Source: Bacteroidales bacterium F22 (GTDB lineage Bacteria; Bacteroidota; Bacteroidia; Bacteroidales; Bacteroidaceae). Taken from it: a stretch of DNA of 64,000 nt. The notes under the pieces were generated by a model. The model ran no database searches. It had not been told where the DNA came from and worked only from the letters and a program-made list of their open reading frames with translations. Both the position numbers and the translations under genes were made by a program. Position 1 is the first letter of the stretch; every line of letters begins with the position of its first letter. The stretch lies in assembly GCA_029541985.1 (NCBI GenBank), contig CP095414.1:1240001-1304000 (forward strand), written 5' to 3'. Positions 25,308-35,144 of this stretch are shown piece after piece.

Positions 25308-25939
25308 TATGATTTCTTTTCTGTTTCGTGAACTTGCTTGTGAAGATATTTGTTGTAAAATAACAAAATGGCTATGATACCACAACTGATGGACGCATCG
25401 GCAAAATTAAAGATAGGACTAAAGAAGATAAAATGATTTCCACCAATCATTGGAAGCCATTGTGGCCAATTCCACTGAATCAAAGGGAAATAAAACATAT
25501 CTACTACTCGTCCGAATAAGGGGGCAGCATAGCCTCCATCTACAGGTAGAAAGGTAGCGACGGTATCTACCGTGCTATCACTAAATAACCATCCATAGCA
25601 TAAACTGTCTATGATATTACCTGCAGCACCTGCAACAATCATCGCAATGCAAATGATGTATCCTGTCTTGAAGTGCTTCTTGACACAAGTATAGAGATAA
25701 TAAATCAACAGAACGACTGCAAAGATTCGGAAAATAGACAAAAATAGTTTGCCAAAAATCTCCATACCAAAAGCCATACCATTGTTTTCAACAAACCAGA
25801 TATGAAACCAATTAGTGAAAGGAATATCTTGATGCAAAACCATATTGGTCTTGACCCATATCTTGATAAATTGATCTATAAAGAGTATGGCAAGCACAAT
25901 GATAGTGGCTAGGTAGCCTTTTGACAAACTATTTTTCAT
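25307..25939 (-). CDS. lspA: Lipoprotein signal peptidase (SPase II)
   Basis: 210 residues from ATG 25939, four bases after the dksA-like stop; an upstream in-frame start would overlap that gene. It has four membrane helices and both catalytic aspartates in their motifs, GNIIDSLCYG and FNFADASISCG. VENNGMAFG is the family's conserved N-terminal motif. An inserted loop (SDSTVDTVATFLPVDGGYAA) lengthens it compared with the ~165-residue E. coli enzyme, as is usual in Bacteroidetes. It cleaves the signal peptide of diacylglyceryl-prolipoproteins in the inner membrane and so matures the many lipoproteins encoded in this window. Confidence 0.93.
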   Translation of the reverse strand: MKNSLSKGYLATIIVLAILFIDQFIKIWVKTNMVLHQDIPFTNWFHIWFVENNGMAFGMEIFGKLFLSIFRIFAVVLLIYYLYTCVKKHFKTGYIICIAMIVAGAAGNIIDSLCYGWLFSDSTVDTVATFLPVDGGYAAPLFGRVVDMFYFPLIQWNWPQWLPMIGGNHFIFFSPIFNFADASISCGIIAILLFYNKYLHKQVHETEKKS

Positions 25940-25943
25940 AAGA

Positions 25944-26321
25944 TTAGTGTTTGTTGTTCTTGGCCTCAATACTCAATGTCGCGTGAGGCACAGCCCTCAG
26001 ACGACCTGCAGGAATGAGTTTACCCGTCTCTCGACAAATGCCATATGTCTTGTTCTCAATGCGAAGCAAAGCTGCTTGTAAACCTTGAATAAAGCGCATC
26101 TGTCGTTGAGCCAAACGAGCGGCTTCTTCTTTCGACAAGGTATTTGCTCCTTCTTCTAATACCTTATAAGTAGGAGAAGTATCATCTGTCGAGTTACTGT
26201 CTTTATTGGTTATACTATTTTTTAGCAGTTCATAATCTCGTTTAGCAAGTGCTAATTTCTCATCAATAATCGCTTTGAACTCTGCGAGTTCCTCATCAGA
26301 ATAACGGGTCTTTTCATCCAT
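25944..26321 (-). CDS. TraR/DksA-family regulator with degenerate zinc finger
   Basis: 125 residues: an N-terminal coiled coil (~8-90) and a C-terminal region YGICRETGKLIPAGRLRAVPHATL matching the DksA zinc-finger fold. Only Cys95 of the four zinc cysteines is left; the others are Thr, Pro and His-type replacements, so zinc binding is doubtful. DksA-type proteins insert their coiled coil into the RNA polymerase secondary channel and tune initiation, often with ppGpp. Zinc-less versions with this VPHATLSIEAK ending are common in Bacteroidetes. It lies between ileS and lspA in one operon. Confidence 0.85.
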   Translation of the reverse strand: MDEKTRYSDEELAEFKAIIDEKLALAKRDYELLKNSITNKDSNSTDDTSPTYKVLEEGANTLSKEEAARLAQRQMRFIQGLQAALLRIENKTYGICRETGKLIPAGRLRAVPHATLSIEAKNNKH

Positions 26322-26371
26322 AACATTTGGTGTAAAGTGTTAATATTTGGTTTAAGAGATTTTCTTTTCTA

Positions 26372-29300
26372 TTATTCATCCATATTTGCGACACGCTCAA
26401 CTAGAATCTGAAGGGTATATCCATCCATATCTAGTTCAGTGGTATCAGCATGAAGTGTAGAAACGAGTTCTAATTTTTCAGCTAATACTTGGGTAGCAAT
26501 GTAATCTTTATATTGATCTACTGCTTCTTTTATATTTTCGTTATCTTCTATATAAACCTGAATCTTATCCGTAATTTCTAGTCCAGAATTTTTACGAAGA
26601 TTCTGTATACGGTTTACCAATTCTCGAGCAATTCCTTCTTTCTTGAGTGCTGGGGTAAGCGTAATATCAAGAGCTACTGTAAGACGTCCTTCGTTGGAGA
26701 CTAACCATCCTGGAATGTCTTCAGAGAAGATATCTAAGTCTGTCGCTGCAACTTCTCTATCAGAACCATCTGCAAGAGTAAGCACGATATGACCTTCGTT
26801 TTCTAATTGTCCTATCTGTTCTTGAGTGAGTTTCTGTATAAGACCTGCCACTTCCTTCATTTGTTTACCAAACTTAGGACCGAGCTTCTTGAAGTCACAT
26901 TTTACTTTCTTCACTAGTATACCATTGTCACCACCTACGTAGCGAATTTCTTTGATATTCAATTCACCTTTGATCAAGCCTTCAACTGCTTGAATACGTG
27001 ACTTTTGTTGTTCGTCTGTCACAGGTATCATGATGCATTCTAGTGGTTGACGCACTTTGATACTTACCTTACGACGAAGTGCAAGGGTCATAGAAGTGAT
27101 ACTCTGAGCCAATTGCATACTCGCTTCGAGTTCTGGATTGATTAGTGAAGTATCTGCCACAGGGAACAAAGCCAAATGAACTGATTTTTCCTTTTCGCGT
27201 CCAGTGACAGCTGTCAAGTCTCTAAAGAGACGGTCTGCATAAAACGGAGCGATTGGAGCCATCAATTTGGCTACTACTTCCATACATCTATAAAGTGTCT
27301 GGTAAGCAGCTAATTTATCTTGTGTGAATCCTCCACCCCAGAAACGTTTACGGTTTAGTCGTACATACCAATTGGAGAGATTGTCACTGACAAAGTCACT
27401 AATCAAACGACCAGCACGTGTCGGTTCGTAATCATCATAACAAGTATCTACATTTTTCACTAAAGAATTGAGTAAGGAGAGTATCCATTGGTCAATCTCT
27501 GGTCGGGCTGATACGGGTACTTCATTTTGACTATAATCAAAATTGTCTACATTGGCGTATAAAGAGAAGAATGAGTAGGTATTGTAAAGTGTTGCAAAAA
27601 ATTTACGACGAACTTCATCAATTCCATTGAGGTCAAATTTCAAATTATCCCAAGGTTGTGAGTTGGTAATCATATACCAACGTACTGGATCTGAACCATA
27701 TTTTTCAATCGTTGAGAAAGGATCTACGGCATTGCCTAGTCGCTTACTCATCTTATTGCCTTTGCTATCTAGAACTAGACCATTAGATATGACTGCTTTG
27801 TATGCTTTGGTATCAAATACCATAGCAGCAATAGCATGTAAAGTAAAGAACCAACCACGAGTCTGGTCTACTCCTTCTGCTATAAAATCTGCAGGGAATA
27901 CTTCACCTGATTCGAGTTTGTCTTTATTTTCGAATGGATAGTGAATCTGGGCGTAAGGCATAGCACCTGAATCAAACCAGACGTCAATCAAGTCCAATTC
28001 ACGTTTCATCGGCTTACCACTTGGAGAAACCAAAATGATATCATCAACGTAAGGACGATGGAGGTCTATCTTTTCATAATTATCTTTTTCATAATCTCCT
28101 ACGACAAATCCTTTCTCTGTATATGGATTTGATTGCATGAAACCAGCCGCTACTGCTTTATCTATCTCGGCACTCAATTCTTGAATAGAACCGACGCACA
28201 ATTCTTCTCCATCATCATTGCGCCAAATCGGTAGAGGAGTACCCCAATAACGTGAACGACTAAGGTTCCAGTCATTTAAGTTCTCTAACCATTTTCCAAA
28301 TCGACCAGTACCGGTAGATTCAGGTTTCCATGCGATGGTCTTGTTCAGTTCCATCATTCGTTCTTTACAAGCCGTAGATTTGATGAACCAACTGTCTAGT
28401 GGATAATACAAGACAGGCTTGTCTGTACGCCAACAGTGTGGATAATTATGGACGTGCTTCTCTATCTTGAATACTTGGTCAGTCATCTTAAGCATCATAC
28501 AGATAGAAACATCTAGCGTCTCGTCTTTATCGGTCAATGTAGGGTCGTAAGCATTTTTGACAAAACGGCCTGCATATTGACTATATTTTTCTACATCAAC
28601 ATATTTGTTGACGAAGTCTTCATCTAATTCATCGATAAGGTAGAATTTACCTTGAAGGTCGACCATAGGACGGGTCTCGCCTTTCTTGCTAATCAATTGC
28701 AATCCAGGAACTCCAGACTTCTTTGCTACATTAGCATCATCAGCACCAAATGTAGGAGCGATATGGACGATACCCGTACCATCTTCTGTGGTTACAAAAT
28801 CACCGAGTATCACTTTAAAAGCTCCTTCTCCTGGATTAACCCAAGGAATAAGTTGTTCATATTCCATTCCTTCGAGGTCTTTACCAACGTATTCACCTAC
28901 GATACGGTAAGGAACGACTTTATCCCCTTTGGTATAAGTCATCTCTGCATCTGCTCCTTCTGGTTTGAAGTAGGCAGACAACAATTTCTTGGCTAGTACA
29001 AGGGTAATTGGTTTTGCTGAATAGGAATTGAACGTTTGAACAGCGATGTATTCTATCTTAGGTCCTACACAAAGTGCTGTATTTGAAGGTAATGTCCAAG
29101 GAGTTGTGGTCCAAGCAATAAAATAAGGATTTCCCCATCCAGACATCTCTGGTTTCGCCTCTTTTATCTTGAACTGAGCCACACACGTAGTATCTTTGAC
29201 ATCACGATAGCACCCTGGCTGATTCAACTCATGAGAGCTGAGTCCTGTCCCTGCTGCTGGAGAATAAGGTTGTATGGTATATCCCTTATATAGAAGTCCT

Positions 29301-29812
29301 TTCTTATATAATTGTTTCAAAAGCCACCACAGTGTCTCTATATAACGGTTATCATAAGTAATGTAAGGGTCTTTCATATCAACCCAATACCCCATCTTAT
29401 GAGTAAGGTCTTCCCATTCGGCAGTATATTTCATGACTTCCTTGCGGCAAGCAGCATTATAATCATCTACGCTTACTTTTTCACCAATATCTACTTTAGT
29501 GATACCTAATGATTTTTCCACACCTAGTTCTACCGGAAGCCCATGAGTATCCCAACCAGCTTTTCGCTTGACTTGAAATCCTTTCATTGTCTTATAACGG
29601 CAAAAAATATCTTTGATGCTTCGAGCCATTACGTGGTGAATACCTGGCAAGCCATTAGCAGAAGGAGGTCCCTCGAAAAAAACAAATGATGGATTTCCCT
29701 CACGAGCTGCCATACTTTGGGTAAACAAGTCTTGTTTATCCCATTCTTTCAAGATCTCTTTGTTTATTTGAGATAGATCTAATTGATTATACTCTTTGAA
29801 TTTCTTACTCAT
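26372..29812 (-). CDS. ileS: Isoleucyl-tRNA synthetase
   Basis: 1146 residues, class I synthetase. The ATP-binding motif is ANGLPGIHH (variant HIGH) and the second is KMSKR, in GNKMSKRLGNA. An editing (CP1) domain lies between them, with the TTTPWTLPSN motif. A DALR-type anticodon-binding domain and a long C-terminal extension follow. The length and the lack of a C-terminal zinc-ribbon suggest the longer, eukaryote-like IleRS type (less sensitive to mupirocin), common in this phylum. It is the first gene of the operon with dksA-like, lspA, DUF4296 and a small hypothetical gene. Confidence 0.96.
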   Translation of the reverse strand: MSKKFKEYNQLDLSQINKEILKEWDKQDLFTQSMAAREGNPSFVFFEGPPSANGLPGIHHVMARSIKDIFCRYKTMKGFQVKRKAGWDTHGLPVELGVEKSLGITKVDIGEKVSVDDYNAACRKEVMKYTAEWEDLTHKMGYWVDMKDPYITYDNRYIETLWWLLKQLYKKGLLYKGYTIQPYSPAAGTGLSSHELNQPGCYRDVKDTTCVAQFKIKEAKPEMSGWGNPYFIAWTTTPWTLPSNTALCVGPKIEYIAVQTFNSYSAKPITLVLAKKLLSAYFKPEGADAEMTYTKGDKVVPYRIVGEYVGKDLEGMEYEQLIPWVNPGEGAFKVILGDFVTTEDGTGIVHIAPTFGADDANVAKKSGVPGLQLISKKGETRPMVDLQGKFYLIDELDEDFVNKYVDVEKYSQYAGRFVKNAYDPTLTDKDETLDVSICMMLKMTDQVFKIEKHVHNYPHCWRTDKPVLYYPLDSWFIKSTACKERMMELNKTIAWKPESTGTGRFGKWLENLNDWNLSRSRYWGTPLPIWRNDDGEELCVGSIQELSAEIDKAVAAGFMQSNPYTEKGFVVGDYEKDNYEKIDLHRPYVDDIILVSPSGKPMKRELDLIDVWFDSGAMPYAQIHYPFENKDKLESGEVFPADFIAEGVDQTRGWFFTLHAIAAMVFDTKAYKAVISNGLVLDSKGNKMSKRLGNAVDPFSTIEKYGSDPVRWYMITNSQPWDNLKFDLNGIDEVRRKFFATLYNTYSFFSLYANVDNFDYSQNEVPVSARPEIDQWILSLLNSLVKNVDTCYDDYEPTRAGRLISDFVSDNLSNWYVRLNRKRFWGGGFTQDKLAAYQTLYRCMEVVAKLMAPIAPFYADRLFRDLTAVTGREKEKSVHLALFPVADTSLINPELEASMQLAQSITSMTLALRRKVSIKVRQPLECIMIPVTDEQQKSRIQAVEGLIKGELNIKEIRYVGGDNGILVKKVKCDFKKLGPKFGKQMKEVAGLIQKLTQEQIGQLENEGHIVLTLADGSDREVAATDLDIFSEDIPGWLVSNEGRLTVALDITLTPALKKEGIARELVNRIQNLRKNSGLEITDKIQVYIEDNENIKEAVDQYKDYIATQVLAEKLELVSTLHADTTELDMDGYTLQILVERVANMDE

Positions 29813-29840
29813 ATTATTTTATGGGTTCATTATCAGGCTG

Positions 29841-29871
29841 CAAATTTATAGTTTTTATCCTTGATATGCAA
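29841..29871 (-). promoter_or_regulatory. Promoter of the ileS operon
   Basis: On the minus strand TTG (29871-29869), 20 bases, then TAAATTTG (29848-29841), about 29 bases before the ileS start. Confidence 0.65.
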
Positions 29872-29960
29872 GAATAATGAAACTAAGCTATCGTTTTTAG
29901 TAGCTAAATAAAAGAAGATTTCCATTTTAAGGTCATTCTTTTCTGAGAATGGGTCATATA

Positions 29961-29992
29961 TTGATAGTATATAAAAAATTATCTTATCTTTG
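29961..29992 (+). promoter_or_regulatory. Promoter of the MATE transporter gene
   Basis: TTG (29961-29963), 21 bases, then TATCTTTG (29985-29992); about 48 bases before the start codon. Confidence 0.65.
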
Positions 29993-30039
29993 CGCGACAA
30001 AAAATGGAATGATGTAGGCTGAAATATAATAAGAATGTG

Positions 30040-31413
30040 ATGGATAACTTAGATGGGACAAAAGACCTGACACAAGGTCCTATTGGAAAAAAATTAATGT
30101 CTTTAGCTTTGCCTATCATGGCAACCAGTTTTATCCAGATGGCTTATACGCTTACTGATATAGCATGGGTAGGACGAATTGGCAGTGAAGCGGTCGCGGC
30201 TATTGGCATCATTGGTTATGCGAATTGGATGGTTAGTGCAGTTGCTTTGCTCAACAAAGTAGGAGCTGAGGTCTCTATATCTCAAGCAATAGGGGCTAAA
30301 GATACGGGACGAGCACGTATTTTATCTACACATAACCTCACGATGAGCGTCATTCTCTCTGCAGTCATGTGCTTACTCTTCTTCATTGGTGCATCTTTGT
30401 ATGTCCATTTATTTAAATTGCAAGAAGATATTGCTTCCTTGTCTGAGAGTTATTTGCGTATTTTCAGTACAGGATTCCCTTTCATGTTTTTGGCTGCTAC
30501 ATTTACGGGGATATACAATGCAGCTGGACTTAGCAAGATTCCCTTTTATATTAGTAGTATCGGATTGGGTATCAATATGATACTTGACCCCTTATTTATA
30601 TTTGTATTTCGTCTGGGTACTGATGGAGCTGCTTATGCTACTTGGATATCCCAAGCTATCGTAGCAGGACTATTTATTTATCAGATTGTCGTAAGAGATA
30701 AGCTCCTTGGCGGTTTCCCACTCTTGGGGAAACTCAAAAAAGAATATGTCAATAAATTAACTAAAATAGGTGCTCCAGTAAGTATCTTCAACGGATTGTT
30801 TTGCTTATGTTCTATGTTCATGGTTCGCCTAGCATCTGAACAAGGAGGATATATCGGTGTGATGTGCTTCTCTACTGGTTCACAGATTGAAGCAATCACA
30901 TGGAATTCAGCACAGGGGCTCTCGACAGCACTGTCCACTTTTGTAGGACAAAATTATTCGGCAGGACTGTATCAACGAGTGATGCGTGCATTTAAGATCA
31001 CTCTTTTTATTGGATTAGGTATTGGAACATTCAGTACTTTACTTTTTTTGTTTGCTGGAGAGAATCTTTTCGCTATATTTGTTCCTGAGGAAGAGGCATA
31101 TATTGCAGGGGGACAATACCTATATGTACTTGCCTTTTCACAGATAGCTATGTTTTTGGAAATCTCAGGACAAGGTTTGTTCTATGGTGTAGGACGAACC
31201 ATACCTCCTGCTATTAATAGTATATTTTTCAATTACATGCGTATCCCTATAACTTTCCTTTTTATCTATTTCGGATGGGGATTGGAAAGTATATGGTGGA
31301 GTATTACAGACACAACAATACTCAAGGGATTCATCCTTTTGGCATGGTTTTATCTCTTAAGAAACAGAATTTTCAACTTAAAGAATAAAGAAAATGAAAA
31401 CAAACGTATTTAA
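30040..31413 (+). CDS. MATE-family multidrug/cation efflux transporter
   Basis: 457 residues from ATG 30040 (a GTG one codon earlier is also in frame). It has twelve membrane helices in two related halves (two MatE domains), with GPIGKKLMSLALPIMATSF at the N-terminus and QGLSTALSTFVGQNYSAG opening the second half, both family hallmarks. It would export cationic or aromatic compounds using a sodium or proton gradient. Substrate and coupling ion cannot be told. It overlaps the following OmpA-like lipoprotein gene by 20 bases. Confidence 0.93.
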   Translation: MDNLDGTKDLTQGPIGKKLMSLALPIMATSFIQMAYTLTDIAWVGRIGSEAVAAIGIIGYANWMVSAVALLNKVGAEVSISQAIGAKDTGRARILSTHNLTMSVILSAVMCLLFFIGASLYVHLFKLQEDIASLSESYLRIFSTGFPFMFLAATFTGIYNAAGLSKIPFYISSIGLGINMILDPLFIFVFRLGTDGAAYATWISQAIVAGLFIYQIVVRDKLLGGFPLLGKLKKEYVNKLTKIGAPVSIFNGLFCLCSMFMVRLASEQGGYIGVMCFSTGSQIEAITWNSAQGLSTALSTFVGQNYSAGLYQRVMRAFKITLFIGLGIGTFSTLLFLFAGENLFAIFVPEEEAYIAGGQYLYVLAFSQIAMFLEISGQGLFYGVGRTIPPAINSIFFNYMRIPITFLFIYFGWGLESIWWSITDTTILKGFILLAWFYLLRNRIFNLKNKENENKRI

Positions 31414-32098
31414 AACGAAATTTTTCGCGATTGCAGTGAGTTCTATCCTCCTACTTGCTAGTTGTGCTAGTTACAATCAGATGAATAATAAGACTAAAGG
31501 TGGTATCGTAGGTGGTACAAGTGGAGCAGCTATAGGTGCCATTTTGGGTGGTCTTATCGGTAAAGGTAAAGGAGCTGCCATAGGTGCTGCTGTAGGTGCT
31601 GTCGCTGGAACAGGGACAGGAGTAATCATCGGTAACCGTATGGATAAAGCTGCTGCTGAAGCGGCCAAGATTGAAGGGGCTAAAGTAGAACAAACAGAGG
31701 CTAATGGTGTCCCTGTAGTAAAGGTAACCCTTGATGGTTCTATCACCTTTGCAACTGGTAAATCGACTCTCAATCAGTCTGCTGTACAATCGCTTACTAC
31801 ATTTGCTCGTGAACTGGATCCTGCAGTAGACCTTGGAATCTATGGTTTCACTGACAATACTGGTTCACTAGCTATCAACCAAAAATTATCTTATGAGCGT
31901 GCTAACAGTGTATCTGGTTTCTTGATGTCTCACGGAATAGCTAGTACTCGTATCAAGGAAGTCAAAGGTTTCAATTGGGAAAATCCGGTGGCAAGCAATG
32001 CTACTGCGGCTGGACGTGCTCAAAATCGTCGAGTAGAACTTTATCTTATCGCATCAGAACAGATGCTAAGAGAAGCGCAACAGCAATCTCAACAATAA
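31394..32098 (+). CDS. OmpA-family lipoprotein with glycine zipper
   Basis: 234 residues. Lipobox LLASC (Cys24), a glycine-zipper region at ~36-80 (GGIVGGTSGAAIGAILGGLI), then an OmpA C-terminal peptidoglycan-binding domain at ~110-220 with FATGKSTLNQSA, Asp154 in GFTDNTGS and NRRVELYL. It would anchor the outer membrane to peptidoglycan. The resemblance is to the YiaD type. The start overlaps the MATE gene end by 20 bases, so the two are probably one transcript; a strong terminator follows. Confidence 0.92.
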   Translation: MKTNVFKTKFFAIAVSSILLLASCASYNQMNNKTKGGIVGGTSGAAIGAILGGLIGKGKGAAIGAAVGAVAGTGTGVIIGNRMDKAAAEAAKIEGAKVEQTEANGVPVVKVTLDGSITFATGKSTLNQSAVQSLTTFARELDPAVDLGIYGFTDNTGSLAINQKLSYERANSVSGFLMSHGIASTRIKEVKGFNWENPVASNATAAGRAQNRRVELYLIASEQMLREAQQQSQQ

Positions 32099-32166
32099 AT
32101 CATTAGATAAGTTCAATGGATGAGCTTATCGATACTCTTGGTCATGTAACGACTCAACGAGAAGAT

Positions 32167-32208
32167 ATACGGATGTTTCAACCTTTTTGTGAAACATCCG
32201 TATTTTTT
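32167..32208 (+). terminator. Terminator after the OmpA-like lipoprotein gene
   Basis: A perfect 14-bp stem (32167-32180 with 32190-32203), a 9-base loop and a U-run (32203-32208). Confidence 0.9.
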
Positions 32209-32251
32209 GTTGTAAAGAGGTCTACTTGTTTCACAGTGACACAATATATAG

Positions 32252-32259
32252 TATCTTTG
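32252..32259 (+). promoter_or_regulatory. -7 element of dnaG
   Basis: TATCTTTG, 40 bases before the dnaG start. A TTG at 32226-32228 is 23 bases upstream, slightly too far. Confidence 0.5.
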
Positions 32260-32298
32260 TATTATTAGAAAATAGAATTCATTAGAACAAATGCCATC

Positions 32299-34446
32299 GT
32301 GATAGATCACTTAACCATAGAAAAAATACTTAATGCAGCCAACATTGTCGAGGTTGTATCTGAGTTTGTACAATTACGCAAGAGGGGGGTTAATTATGTT
32401 GGCCTATGCCCTTTTCACGACGACCGAACTCCTTCATTTTATGTCTCACCAGCCAAGGGGGTATGTAAATGTTTCAGCTGTGGTGAAGGTGGAAATGTAG
32501 TCCATTTCATCATGAAACATGAGCAGTTGACTTATGTAGAAGCTTTAAAATGGCTAGCGAAGAAATATGGAATAGAGATACAAGAGCGTGAACTATCTGA
32601 AGAGGAGAAAGCAGCTCAGAGTTATCGCGAGAGCCTTTTTATCGTGAATCAATGGGCCAAAGACTATTTCAAATCAACGCTAAAGAATCATCCTGACGGG
32701 CAAGCCATCGGACAAGCTTATTTCCGAAGTCGAGGTATCAGAGAAGATATTATCGAAAAATTTGAACTCGGTTACTGTACTACAGGACGAGATAGTTTGG
32801 CTAAAGAAGCTGAGAGAAAAGGATTCAAGAAACAATTGCTGATAGACACGGGATTGTGCTACGATACCGAAGGACAAGGTTTGAGAGACCGATTCTGGGG
32901 ACGTGTCATATTCCCTATTCATACCTTGTCAGGTAAGGTAGTTGCCTTTGGAGGGCGCGTACTCAGCACTACCAATAAGAAGGTCGCTAAATATGTCAAT
33001 TCTCCAGAAAGTGAAATTTATCACAAGAGTAATCAGCTATATGGTATCTTCCAAGCTAAACAAGCTATCTCTAAATTGGACCGTAGTTATCTAGTGGAGG
33101 GGTATACTGATGTCATCTCGATGCATCAAGCAGGAATACATAATGTAGTAGCCTCATCTGGTACTGCTTTGACAAATGGACAGATACGTATGATTCATCG
33201 TTTCTCTCAAAACATCACTGTCTTGTACGACGGCGATATGGCAGGCATCAAAGCTTCACTTAGAGGAATCGACATGTTACTCGAACAAGGTATGCATATC
33301 AAGGTATTGCTTCTTCCTGATAGGGAGGATCCTGATTCTTTTGCTAAGAAACATACTGTAGATGAATTTCAACAATATATCAAACAGCATGAAGTTGATT
33401 TCATCAATTTCAAAACGACTATTCTACTTAAGGATGCAGGTAACGACCCTATTAAGAGGGCTCATCTGATTACAGATATCGTACAGAGCATCTCGGTGAT
33501 TCCAGAGGATATAGAACGAAATGTGTATATTCAGACGTGTGCTGAATCGCTCAATGTAAGTGAACAAGTACTTGTTCATGAAGTAGCAAAGCGTCGGAAA
33601 AGTGGGCAGAATCAACAGAACTATAAGCAAGAATCAAAGACGTCAGAATATTCTGAAGCTGATTCGGCAAAACATGACCCAATTGCGTGGGCAGCTCAGC
33701 AATCAATTAAAGATGAAGCCTCACAAAAGAGTCTCAAGACGGACTATATATCTCCAATGGGTTCTACCGATGCGACTAGCGTATCGGCCAATACATCTCC
33801 TACTCAGTCCAAAGAAGAGATTACGGTGACGCCTGCTAGATATGAATTGGAAAAGGAAGTCACAAAAATCATCATCAAGTATGGAGAGAAGGTATTCGAA
33901 ACAGAATATGAGGATGAGGTCATCGGAAAAGATGGACAAATGACTTTAGAAAGTCATATAGAGAAACAATCTGTCGTTAGCTTTATCAAAAGTGAATTGG
34001 ATATGGATGAAATTAGTTTACAGATTCCACTATTCAGAGATATTCTAGAAGAGGCATATCAGTGTAATCAGAAGGATAGTAATTGGAAATCTAGTCGTTA
34101 TTTCATGGCACATGAAGATGCCAATATAAGTAAATTGGCGAGTGAAATGCTTACTACAAAATATGAGTTAAGTGCTATGTATAGACAGACTGATAGTGAT
34201 TCTATCGAGGATGAACAAAAGAGAACGAATCGCTTGCTTGATGATATCATGAATACGCTGATACGTATCAAGAATGAAGTGCTAACTCAAGAGATCAAGG
34301 GGATATTCAACCAATTGTCCAAACCGGAAATCGCCAAAGACCCTGCCAGATTGAAAGAACTGTTAGAGGATTATAACGAACTGAAGAAATTGCAACAGGA
34401 TATATGCAAACAAGCAGGTGATCGCACTATATCTCCCGTCATGTGA
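32299..34446 (+). CDS. dnaG: DNA primase
   Basis: 715 residues from a GTG start at 32299; the nearby ATG is out of frame, and MIDHLTIEKILNAANIVEVV matches the usual DnaG beginning. The CHC2 zinc finger has CPFH (37-40) and CFSC (58-61). The TOPRIM catalytic domain has LVEGYTDVISMHQAG, and YDGDMAG supplies the acidic metal ligands. The C-terminal third carries a low-complexity linker (~435-510), then a poorly conserved helicase-binding region longer than in E. coli (581 residues). It makes RNA primers at the replication fork. It stands alone, convergent with folE. Confidence 0.95.
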   Translation: MIDHLTIEKILNAANIVEVVSEFVQLRKRGVNYVGLCPFHDDRTPSFYVSPAKGVCKCFSCGEGGNVVHFIMKHEQLTYVEALKWLAKKYGIEIQERELSEEEKAAQSYRESLFIVNQWAKDYFKSTLKNHPDGQAIGQAYFRSRGIREDIIEKFELGYCTTGRDSLAKEAERKGFKKQLLIDTGLCYDTEGQGLRDRFWGRVIFPIHTLSGKVVAFGGRVLSTTNKKVAKYVNSPESEIYHKSNQLYGIFQAKQAISKLDRSYLVEGYTDVISMHQAGIHNVVASSGTALTNGQIRMIHRFSQNITVLYDGDMAGIKASLRGIDMLLEQGMHIKVLLLPDREDPDSFAKKHTVDEFQQYIKQHEVDFINFKTTILLKDAGNDPIKRAHLITDIVQSISVIPEDIERNVYIQTCAESLNVSEQVLVHEVAKRRKSGQNQQNYKQESKTSEYSEADSAKHDPIAWAAQQSIKDEASQKSLKTDYISPMGSTDATSVSANTSPTQSKEEITVTPARYELEKEVTKIIIKYGEKVFETEYEDEVIGKDGQMTLESHIEKQSVVSFIKSELDMDEISLQIPLFRDILEEAYQCNQKDSNWKSSRYFMAHEDANISKLASEMLTTKYELSAMYRQTDSDSIEDEQKRTNRLLDDIMNTLIRIKNEVLTQEIKGIFNQLSKPEIAKDPARLKELLEDYNELKKLQQDICKQAGDRTISPVM

Positions 34447-34516
34447 TGGGAGTAATAGAGATATCGCCTGCAAAAGTAAGTGTTTAACTAATTCGTTAAA
34501 CGTCTAGGAAACAGTA

Positions 34517-35095
34517 TCAGTTATGAGCAATCAGATTTAGAAACTCTTCACGAGTTTTTGCTTGTTTGAAAGCTCCCGAGAAATCACTTGTAGTAGTGGT
34601 TGCATTTTGTTTCTCCACTCCTCGCATCTGCATACACATATGCTGAGCTTCTACAACGACCATCACACCTAGTGGGTTGAGTGCCTCTTGTATACAATCT
34701 TTGATTTGCATAGTCAATCGTTCTTGTACTTGCAATCGATGTGAAAAGATATCTACTACACGAGCTATTTTGCTCAATCCTGTGATATATCCATTTGGAA
34801 TATAAGCCACATGTACCTTACCATAAAAAGGAATCATATGATGCTCACATAAAGAATAAACATCTATATCTTTGACGATAACCATCTGGTTATAATCTTC
34901 TTTAAACTTAGCAGAAAGCAATACGGCCTTAGGGTCCATTTCATAGCCACGAGTCAATGTCTTCATTGCTTTAGCGACACGCAAAGGGGTTTTGATTAAC
35001 CCTTCACGATGAATATCTTCACCCAACAGTTCTAATATCTCTTTATAATGATACATCAACTTTTCTTGACGTTCTTCAGGACTTAAATCTTTCAT
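34517..35095 (-). CDS. folE: GTP cyclohydrolase I
   Basis: 192 residues, normal for the family. The zinc and active-site motif [18 protein letters not shown] is present, as are [20 protein letters not shown] and the C-terminal zinc Cys in [10 protein letters not shown]. It makes 7,8-dihydroneopterin triphosphate from GTP, the first step towards folate. It is cytoplasmic and usually forms a toroidal decamer. It lies 49 bases downstream of the SPOR-domain gene and is the last gene of this minus-strand group. A short GC-poor hairpin at 34482-34501 lies between it and dnaG. Confidence 0.96.
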   Translation of the reverse strand: MKDLSPEERQEKLMYHYKEILELLGEDIHREGLIKTPLRVAKAMKTLTRGYEMDPKAVLLSAKFKEDYNQMVIVKDIDVYSLCEHHMIPFYGKVHVAYIPNGYITGLSKIARVVDIFSHRLQVQERLTMQIKDCIQEALNPLGVMVVVEAQHMCMQMRGVEKQNATTTTSDFSGAFKQAKTREEFLNLIAHN

Positions 35096-35144
35096 TTTTT
35101 ACTCTTTTTTTGTCAGCTTTGTTATTCTATATATCGGATCCTAT

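Noticed and set aside
31451..31789. Minus-strand frames of ~100 codons opposite the OmpA-like lipoprotein gene
   Set aside because: Mirror frames of a glycine-zipper coding region, giving low-complexity Ser/Thr/Tyr or Ala/Pro products; the plus frame has a lipobox and an OmpA domain.
34482..34501. Short hairpin between dnaG and folE as a terminator
   Set aside because: The 7-bp stem is AT-rich and has no U-run on either side, so evidence is too weak for a feature of its own.
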